Origin: Anaerolineae bacterium
GTDB lineage: Bacteria > Chloroflexota > Anaerolineae > Anaerolineales > Villigracilaceae
Assembly (NCBI GenBank): GCA_003141915.1
Contig: PLNY01000441.1
Location: 1-20,149 of the forward strand
Length of the DNA: 20,149 nucleotides
Direction of reading: 5' to 3'
Shown here piece by piece: positions 15,111 through 20,149 of the stretch. The notes beneath the pieces were generated by a model. The model did no database searches. It worked only from the letters and a program-made list of their open reading frames with translations, and was not told the origin of the DNA. Each line of letters starts with the position of its first letter. Position 1 is the stretch's first letter. Position numbers and translations under genes: made by a program.

Positions 15111-16086
15111 GCAGAGGCACAACCGGAATCGGTATGCGGTCGAGAATCTTTTTTAAGAAGTCGTCGGCTGTTACATTGTCTGAGAGTGCTTCGTACGAAA
15201 GCACCATGCGATGCCGCATCACATCCGGCGCCATGTCCAAAACATCCTGCGGAAGCGCGTAATCGCGCCCGCGCACAAAAGCCAGCGCCCGCGCCGTAAG
15301 AATCAAATTGATGGAAGCGCGCGGACTGGCGCCAAACATAACGTAATGCTCCAATTCCTTCAGCCCCACATCTTGTGGCTTGCGCGTGGCGGTGACCATG
15401 CGCACTGCGTACTCGATCAATGCTGAATCAACAAATACATGATCCGCTTCTTTTTGCAATTCGAGCAGTTGATCGGTGGTCAATACTTTTTGCACCGCTT
15501 GTAACGCGCCGGTCATACGTTCCACGATCACGAATTCTTCCGTCGCATTGGGATAACCGACCAGCACCTTCAACATGAAGCGATCCACTTGGGCTTCGGG
15601 CAACGCATACGTACCTTCGGTCTCAATGGGATTTTGAGTTGCCAGCACAAGAAAAGGATTCGGAACCTTGAAGGTTTCATGTCCAATCGTGACCTGGTGT
15701 TCCTGCATGACTTCGAGCAACGCGCTCTGCACTTTGGCGGGTGCGCGGTTGATTTCATCCGCAAGCAACAGGTTAGTGAAGACCGGTCCAAGTGAGGTGT
15801 TGAATTCGCCCGTCTTCTGATTATAGATGCGCGTGCCGATCAAATCGGCGGGGACGAGATCGGGCGTGAACTGAATGCGCTTGAACTCGCCGCCGATTGA
15901 CTCGGCTAATGTTTTGATGGCCATCGTCTTTGCCAGCCCAGGCACACCTTCGACCAAAATATGTCCGCGTGCCAGCAGAGCTACAACCATGCGTTCTAAT
16001 AAATGATCCTGTCCGACGATAATCTTTTTCACCTCATAAAGCACGCGTTCCATCGGTGTATGATCGGTTTCTGTTTTTTGATCCAT
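15079..16086 (-). CDS. MoxR-family AAA+ ATPase
   Basis: The 335-residue protein carries the complete MoxR ATPase core: Walker A GVPGLAKT (residues 47-54, K53), Walker B LLADEINRA with D110 and E111, sensor 1 ATQNP with N152, and the GTYALPEAQVDRF arginine-finger region. A C-terminal lid contains ASPRASINL. MoxR ATPases act as cytoplasmic chaperones together with DUF58 and VWA proteins, for example in methanol dehydrogenase activation and Bat-type envelope functions. GGAG lies 8 bases before the ATG. The gene begins 39 bases after the membrane protease gene and overlaps DUF58, so the five genes from 16965 down to 12086 appear to form one operon. The target of the complex is unknown. Confidence 0.95.
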   Translation of the reverse strand: MDQKTETDHTPMERVLYEVKKIIVGQDHLLERMVVALLARGHILVEGVPGLAKTMAIKTLAESIGGEFKRIQFTPDLVPADLIGTRIYNQKTGEFNTSLGPVFTNLLLADEINRAPAKVQSALLEVMQEHQVTIGHETFKVPNPFLVLATQNPIETEGTYALPEAQVDRFMLKVLVGYPNATEEFVIVERMTGALQAVQKVLTTDQLLELQKEADHVFVDSALIEYAVRMVTATRKPQDVGLKELEHYVMFGASPRASINLILTARALAFVRGRDYALPQDVLDMAPDVMRHRMVLSYEALSDNVTADDFLKKILDRIPIPVVPLHEHVNSRVNA

Positions 16087-16125
16087 CGTATGCTCCTTTT
16101 CTTAGCAGTGCATTTTGATTTGAAA

Positions 16126-16965
16126 CTAATCAGGAGGCAATCCGGCCGCACCCGCCGCGATATTGATCGGAATTGCAAAACCAATGCCCACAAAGAAATT
16201 TTGATCAGTTGGATTCACAAGTCCTTCAATGATGCCAATCACCTCACCATCCCGATTCAGCAGCGGCCCGCCGGAGTTTCCGGGATTCACCGCCGCGTCG
16301 ATTTGAATCAAACCCTGGAGCTTTATGTTGGTGCCAACCGGCTGAAATGACCGATCAAAGCCCGAGATGACTCCCGCGCTCATTGAACTGTATAAGCCAT
16401 ACGGATTACCGACCACATACGCCTCGTCACCGACGCGCATGGCGCGCGGATTCCCAAGAACGGCAGGCACAAGCAATTCGGGAAGATGATCCGGTTGTAC
16501 CACCGCAATATCATTCTGCGGTTGTTTGGTTGTAACCGTTCCGGTGGATTGTGTTCCATCAGCAAAGATTAGTTGAATGGTGGATGAATTAGCGACAACA
16601 TGCAGTGCAGTAAGAATATCCCCGTCATTATCAATGACAACACCTGTGCCTAAACTGTCTTCCGCATTTCCGCTCGCGTCCGCGGATTTTGTTTCAATCA
16701 AGACAAGCGAAGGCTGGATGATTTGAAATACCTGCTGGGAAAAAGCCGGAGGCGGCGTAGCCGATGCGAGCGCTTGCGCCACCGTGGTGCTTACATCATT
16801 ATTCGTCAATGGATGCGGTGCGGGGAAAAGAATGTTGTAGAGAATGAGCGCGGCGAGCGCGGCCAGCACACCGGCGGCAAATGGCGCCGATTTTCGGATT
16901 CCCATGCGGAGGCGCTGCCAACGCTTTCGCCATGCTTCCGAATGCGATGGAGATGATTCAGCCAT
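16126..16965 (-). CDS. Membrane-anchored trypsin/HtrA-like serine protease without PDZ
   Basis: The 279-residue protein has a basic cytoplasmic start (residues 11-25), one membrane helix (about 28-48), a short Pro-rich linker and a chymotrypsin-fold protease domain. Its triad is His122 in LTALHVVANS, Asp152 in QNDIAVVQ and Ser231 in NPGNSGGPLLN, all intact. VVGNPYGL and SAGVISGFDR are typical of DegP/HtrA-type domains. The protein stops soon after the protease domain (PINIAAGAAGLPPD), so there is no PDZ domain, which in relatives controls activation. The active site should face outside the cell. It is the first gene of the MoxR cluster, suggesting joint action in envelope quality control, which is an inference. 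AAAAGAGAAG precedes the ATG. Confidence 0.92.
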   Translation of the reverse strand: MAESSPSHSEAWRKRWQRLRMGIRKSAPFAAGVLAALAALILYNILFPAPHPLTNNDVSTTVAQALASATPPPAFSQQVFQIIQPSLVLIETKSADASGNAEDSLGTGVVIDNDGDILTALHVVANSSTIQLIFADGTQSTGTVTTKQPQNDIAVVQPDHLPELLVPAVLGNPRAMRVGDEAYVVGNPYGLYSSMSAGVISGFDRSFQPVGTNIKLQGLIQIDAAVNPGNSGGPLLNRDGEVIGIIEGLVNPTDQNFFVGIGFAIPINIAAGAAGLPPD

Positions 16966-17015
16966 CTTCTCTTTTGATTACCTCTAAAAAAACAGCATTT
17001 TCAAATCATTATATT

Positions 17016-17156
17016 AGACATTATCGGAAATAATCCGCAAAGTGCAGCGGACTTTCCGCAGATTTCGCAGATTAGAATTTTTCAAGAGAAAAATCTGCGA
17101 AAATCCGTGTAATCTGTGGATAAACAAAACACCAAATCTTATTACCGATAAAGTCT
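17016..17156. repeat. 141-bp MITE-like element with terminal inverted repeats
   Basis: The ends 17016-17033 (AGACATTATCGGAAATAA) and 17139-17156 are inverted copies with 2 mismatches in 18. Both outer borders carry ATT, a possible 3-bp target duplication. Inside, TCGCAGATT (17065-17073) pairs with AATCTGCGA (17092-17100), and further AATCTGTGG / CCGCAGATT copies extend the stem. The element lies in the roughly 300-base gap between the protease and DUF4342 genes. The rest of that gap (17157-17265) holds no gene I can see. No transposase is present, so it would be mobilised in trans if at all. Confidence 0.6.
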
Positions 17157-17265
17157 ATTGAATTGAAAACGCCAGCCGATGAATCTTTACGTCAATGGCT
17201 TGATTATAGGACTCTTTTCTGAAACGAAAATGAGTTAATTGTGTGGAAATCGAGCCGTTGCGATG

Positions 17266-17523
17266 CTATGCCGTTTCGTTCTTTTCAACCACGACGGTGG
17301 CTTCCGTTAACAAAGCGGCAATGGCGCCGATGGCGGCCAACTGCGGAGCGATCAGCGCGCCGACCACGCCGAACGTCATCGGGATTTCCAGCACCGTTTT
17401 GCCATCCTTGTTTTTGATGATGATACGCCGGATGTTTCCTTCATGCACAAGTTTCTTGATCCGGGATAACAGTTCTTCCCCGTCGACGCGAAATTCTTCC
17501 GTGCGAAACTTTTCTTCAGACAT
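17266..17523 (-). CDS. DUF4342 domain protein
   Basis: The protein is 85 residues from the ATG at 17523. That start is preferred over one 66 bases upstream because GGAG lies 7 bases before it and the family begins here. The sequence follows DUF4342: an N-terminal TEEFRVDGEELLSRIKKL helix region, IRRIIIKNKDGKTVLEIP, then a hydrophobic stretch (about residues 50-72, GVVGALIAPQLAAIGAIAAL) and a short acidic end. The hydrophobic run could cross or lie in the membrane. Function is unknown. The gene overlaps the end of the GT87-like gene by 8 bases (AATGTCTGA), so the two are translationally coupled. It ends about 300 bases before the protease gene. Confidence 0.85.
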   Translation of the reverse strand: MSEEKFRTEEFRVDGEELLSRIKKLVHEGNIRRIIIKNKDGKTVLEIPMTFGVVGALIAPQLAAIGAIAALLTEATVVVEKNETA

Positions 17524-18733
17524 TGGTTTCTCCTTTTTTGCGGGATGCAATCCACGCGATTCGATCTGGAAAAAGTAACAGGTATCCAAGAATCAACATG
17601 ACGCAATAAATCAGAGGGAACTTTAGAATCCCTGATCCTACAAATCCGACGATGGCAACCAATGAGACAATCAGTGGAAGAATGGATAATAAACCTGTCT
17701 CGATGATTTTCCTTGACGATAAAACTCGGATGAGACAAACGATGGAAATCAGCAAAATTACTAGGTCATGATAATGAGCGTAAGGCACGAGCAAGATCGA
17801 AAACAAAGCAAGCAAACCGATCTGCTTTTCCAGAATTTCCTTGCTTTTATACCAAACAATGCAAAAGCCAATGATTCCGGCAAGATAACATCCCCAATTC
17901 AGATTGCTTACCAAGGTTATATCAATCGTTTTGAAGTTGCGCCGGATGATGCCGGAGATGGTTGGCATATCCAGCGCGTGCGGCTGCGTCCAGATCGTGC
18001 TTTCGATGAATTTGAGGCTGTTGATAAAACTAATCATCCCATCTGTTTTGATCAATGCCCAACTGATCATTACAAGAATCGCGCCGCCCAATGCAAATCC
18101 CCAAAATATTTTTCTTTGTTTAAATAAAAATGGGATCGCTAAAAATAAGGCGGTCTGCGGACGGACGGCGGTCAGGCTTAATCCCAAACCGGCTGCGAAA
18201 GGTTTTTCCGAAAACAAGCCCCACAGCCAGACCGCCAATCCAAGCAATAGAATTGCATCATCCTGCCCATTCATCAATGCTGAATAAGTCGGGAAGAATA
18301 GAAATATTCCAGCGAATAGAATGAAGGTTTCTTCTTTTGTGAAATTTCCTTTTCGTAATGCGCTAACGAGAAGATAGGAACTCGCCGTATTAAATAAAAG
18401 CAGGACGATCGCCCAGCGAATAAAAGATTCGATGTAGTTGGAATCCACGATCAAGGCGGCAAGGATGGTAATGAAAGGAACGTGCGTATAAAATTCAGGA
18501 ACGACTTGAAACCCCACGACGCCTTCCTCGACTTTTTCCTGGCTCGTTATGTTATATATATTTTCAAAGCCCTGCGTCTGCGCGATTCTTCCGAATGAAT
18601 AAAAACCGATAAAATCCGAGCCGGTTCGTTGTTTGGGGTCGTGGATCATAATGATCCATGTAAGGATATAGATCAGCGCCAGCGAGACTAATCCCACATT
18701 GGTGAGCAAGCGGCGAGGATTGATGGTTGTCAT
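17516..18733 (-). CDS. GT87-like (DUF2029) membrane glycosyltransferase
   Basis: The 405-residue protein is mostly hydrophobic, with about ten predicted membrane helices. Features of the GT87/DUF2029 family are visible: GSDFIGFYSFGR (about 38-49, with the conserved acidic D40 in the first outside loop), LMNGQDDAILL (153-163), the TAVRPQTALFL helix, and a PYAHYHDL segment near the C-terminus. Related enzymes transfer a sugar from a polyprenyl-phosphate donor on the outer face of the membrane. The acceptor is unknown. The ribosome binding site is weak (AAGAAA). The upstream four-helix protein ends 47 bases before the ATG, and DUF4342 overlaps its 3' end, so a three-gene transcript is plausible. 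Confidence 0.82.
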   Translation of the reverse strand: MTTINPRRLLTNVGLVSLALIYILTWIIMIHDPKQRTGSDFIGFYSFGRIAQTQGFENIYNITSQEKVEEGVVGFQVVPEFYTHVPFITILAALIVDSNYIESFIRWAIVLLLFNTASSYLLVSALRKGNFTKEETFILFAGIFLFFPTYSALMNGQDDAILLLGLAVWLWGLFSEKPFAAGLGLSLTAVRPQTALFLAIPFLFKQRKIFWGFALGGAILVMISWALIKTDGMISFINSLKFIESTIWTQPHALDMPTISGIIRRNFKTIDITLVSNLNWGCYLAGIIGFCIVWYKSKEILEKQIGLLALFSILLVPYAHYHDLVILLISIVCLIRVLSSRKIIETGLLSILPLIVSLVAIVGFVGSGILKFPLIYCVMLILGYLLLFPDRIAWIASRKKGETNV

Positions 18734-18780
18734 TGATTTTGTTTCTTGAGGCCGGGACCGCGCGGCATAAAAGATAATTC

Positions 18781-19374
18781 CTATCGATCATCCACCAGCA
18801 GGTGTTTGTACCACCACCATTGAAATCCTGCCCCAGCCGCGAAAGAAATTGTGATGATCACCCAGCTGAGCAATGTAACTTCTTCCAGCGCGAACAAAAT
18901 AAAATAAAAAGCCGCGGCGGTGGTCAACGCGCCGAGCAGGGCGACTTCGAGGGCGATAAGATTAGCGATGCTGAACTGCTTATCGGTGGGCGGAATGGTT
19001 TTGATGCGCCACTTGAAGGCCGGCTCGGTCTCGGGAAATTTTTTGATGTAAAAATCCTTGATTTGATTCATCGCCTCGATGGATTCGTGCCAGGCCGCGC
19101 GCAGGCGCGCCAACTGTGCGATGGTCAACGTGCCGAGAAGGGTCAGAACAAAAAATAGAATCGAAAAGGCCACAGAGACGCTCTTTAGATTATCCTTGGC
19201 GAATTGCGTGCCGAGGATTGCCGCCACGATGGAACCGACCGAGACAAAATAAAATGAAGCCACGCGCGAGCGATCTTCGTTGGCATCGTGCGCCGTGCTG
19301 GCAATATATTCATATTCGGCGATCAAAATATCGTCGGGGATGATGATTTCGGATTCGGTTCTTAGTCTTGGCAT
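18781..19374 (-). CDS. Uncharacterised four-helix membrane protein
   Basis: I do not recognise a named family for this 197-residue protein. An N-terminal soluble stretch of about 40 residues (with EYEYIASTAHDANEDRSR) leads into two membrane helices (about 41-59 and 68-89). A loop of about 50 residues follows (RLRAAWHES...KFPETEPAF), then two more helices (about 138-160 and 166-186, ending FQWWWYK). The plan of a polar helix followed by paired helices recalls small SLATT-like or S-4TM membrane proteins, but there is no sequence match I can assert. GAGGAAAC before the ATG gives a fair ribosome binding site. It lies 31 bases after the M29 peptidase gene and 47 before the GT87-like gene, so co-transcription is likely. 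Confidence 0.6.
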   Translation of the reverse strand: MPRLRTESEIIIPDDILIAEYEYIASTAHDANEDRSRVASFYFVSVGSIVAAILGTQFAKDNLKSVSVAFSILFFVLTLLGTLTIAQLARLRAAWHESIEAMNQIKDFYIKKFPETEPAFKWRIKTIPPTDKQFSIANLIALEVALLGALTTAAAFYFILFALEEVTLLSWVIITISFAAGAGFQWWWYKHLLVDDR

Positions 19375-19405
19375 GTTTCCTCGGCTTTGATGGTCGTTTG
19401 AACGA

Positions 19406-20149
19406 TCACGCTTTGAATGTCCATTCGCCTTTGCGCATTACCGGTTCATGTGAACCGTCTTCTTTGATTCCATCGATATCCATTTTGGATGAGCCGATCA
19501 TGAAGTCTACGTGCGTAAGGCTGTTGTTGCCGCCAGCCGCGCTAAATTCTTCGTCGGTCAGTTCCTCGCCGCCGGTCAGCGTGAAGCGATAGGCGCGTCC
19601 GATGGCGATGTGACACGAAGCGTTTTCATCGAAGAGCGTGTTGTAGAAAAGATGTCCGCGCTTTGCGATGGGAGAACTGGCAGGCACAAGCGCCACTTCA
19701 CCGAGATGCGACGCGCCTTCGTCGGTTTCGATTAACTTCTTTAAAATCGATTCGTTCTTTTTCGCGTTGACTTTGGCCACGCGCCCTTTTTCAAATGTAA
19801 TGCTGAAGTCTTCGATCAATGAGCCGCCATAGCTGAGCGGTATGGTAGCGCTTACGGTTCCATCGGCGCGCAACCGATCCGGCATCGTGAAGACTTCTTC
19901 GGTCGGCAGGTTGGCGGTGAACTCCACGCCGTTTTCAGCGGGCATTTGCGCGCTGATCCAGCGATGGCCGCGCGGCAGGCCGAGCGTTAAATCGGTGCCG
20001 GGCGCTTTGTAATGCAAGGTGGTATATTGTTTGGCCTGCAGATAATTTGCGCGCGCGGCTAAATTCTTGATATGTTTTTTCCACGCTTTGATCGGATCAT
20101 CCTGATCGACGCGTGTCGTCTCGAAGATGGCCTTCCATAATTTTTTCTC
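19406..20149 (-). CDS. M29-family aminopeptidase, 5' end beyond the window
   Basis: The reading frame is open to the right edge of the window, so the first part is missing. 247 codons are visible where family members have about 410 residues. An internal TTG near 20017 is not the start: the upstream frame encodes continuing protein (WKAIFETTRVDQDDPIKAW). Metal-site motifs of the M29 (AmpS/AmpT) family are present in order: ANLPTEEVFTMPD, ASHLGEVALVP, FYNTLFDENASCH, and LTHVDFMIGS. These enzymes are cytoplasmic aminopeptidases using two metal ions (Zn or Co in characterised members). It is the most upstream visible gene of a run that continues with the four-helix protein 31 bases later. Confidence 0.93.
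   Translation of the reverse strand, partial: EKKLWKAIFETTRVDQDDPIKAWKKHIKNLAARANYLQAKQYTTLHYKAPGTDLTLGLPRGHRWISAQMPAENGVEFTANLPTEEVFTMPDRLRADGTVSATIPLSYGGSLIEDFSITFEKGRVAKVNAKKNESILKKLIETDEGASHLGEVALVPASSPIAKRGHLFYNTLFDENASCHIAIGRAYRFTLTGGEELTDEEFSAAGGNNSLTHVDFMIGSSKMDIDGIKEDGSHEPVMRKGEWTFKA

Noticed and set aside
17524..17589. Longer N-terminus of the DUF4342 protein
   Set aside because: These codons are a shadow of the GT87-like 3' end; the ATG at 17523 has GGAG at proper spacing and matches the family start.
1..20149. CRISPR arrays, tRNA or rRNA genes, transposases, phage genes
   Set aside because: I looked for regular direct repeats, cloverleaf arms and recognisable proteins of these classes and saw none. 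A tRNA or rRNA search program would be needed to exclude small RNAs fully.

Overview
The window looks like two unlike pieces of bacterial DNA meeting near position 5.7-5.8 kb. Positions 1 to about 5.76 kb are visibly AT-rich, and every gene is on the + strand: a HAD-fold hydrolase, a secreted DUF2807 (head GIN) protein, a B12-type radical SAM protein with MsrA 14 bases behind it, and RmlA/RfbA. Gene content, base composition and start sites that mostly do not rely on strong Shine-Dalgarno sequences suggest a Bacteroidota/Ignavibacteria-like (FCB group) genome. From about 5.99 kb to the end the DNA is clearly more GC-rich, every gene is on the - strand, and most genes carry a GGAG-type ribosome binding site. 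The protein set (DUF4342, GT87 membrane protein, Thr-Pro linkers in secreted or membrane proteins, a MoxR-DUF58-VWA cluster) and the intergenic palindromes suggest Chloroflexota, probably Anaerolineae. Both assignments are inferences from composition and recognised families, with no database search.

The junction (5666-5990) lies between converging genes. It holds two GC-rich palindromes and a 34-codon open reading frame whose first residues look like the start of a DegV-type protein that then stops. A chimeric metagenomic contig is the simplest explanation. Horizontal transfer or a real rearrangement is the alternative.

Reading the right part in transcription order (descending coordinates): an M29 aminopeptidase (cut by the window edge), a four-helix membrane protein, a GT87-like membrane glycosyltransferase and an overlapping DUF4342 gene. 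After a gap with a MITE-like inverted repeat come a membrane-anchored trypsin/HtrA-like protease, MoxR ATPase, DUF58 protein and two tandem VWA proteins. This is the classic MoxR/DUF58/VWA co-chaperone type locus, but the DUF58 gene is split by an in-frame TAA. A DUF559 endonuclease-like remnant follows, itself with an in-frame TAG inside its conserved N-terminal region. Next are a dienelactone-hydrolase-like gene with a small DUF6295-like partner, a papain-like C1 peptidase with its own sigma-70-type promoter and a strong terminator, a histidine phosphatase next to an M20 metallopeptidase, an inverted-repeat element, and a nitrilase-family amidase whose stop codon directly abuts a deoxynucleoside-kinase-like gene.

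No rRNA, tRNA, CRISPR array, transposase or phage gene was seen. The clearest points for follow-up are the junction, the nonsense codon in DUF58, the palindromic elements, and the CX4CX2C cluster motif of the radical SAM protein. No clearly undescribed multi-gene system was found.
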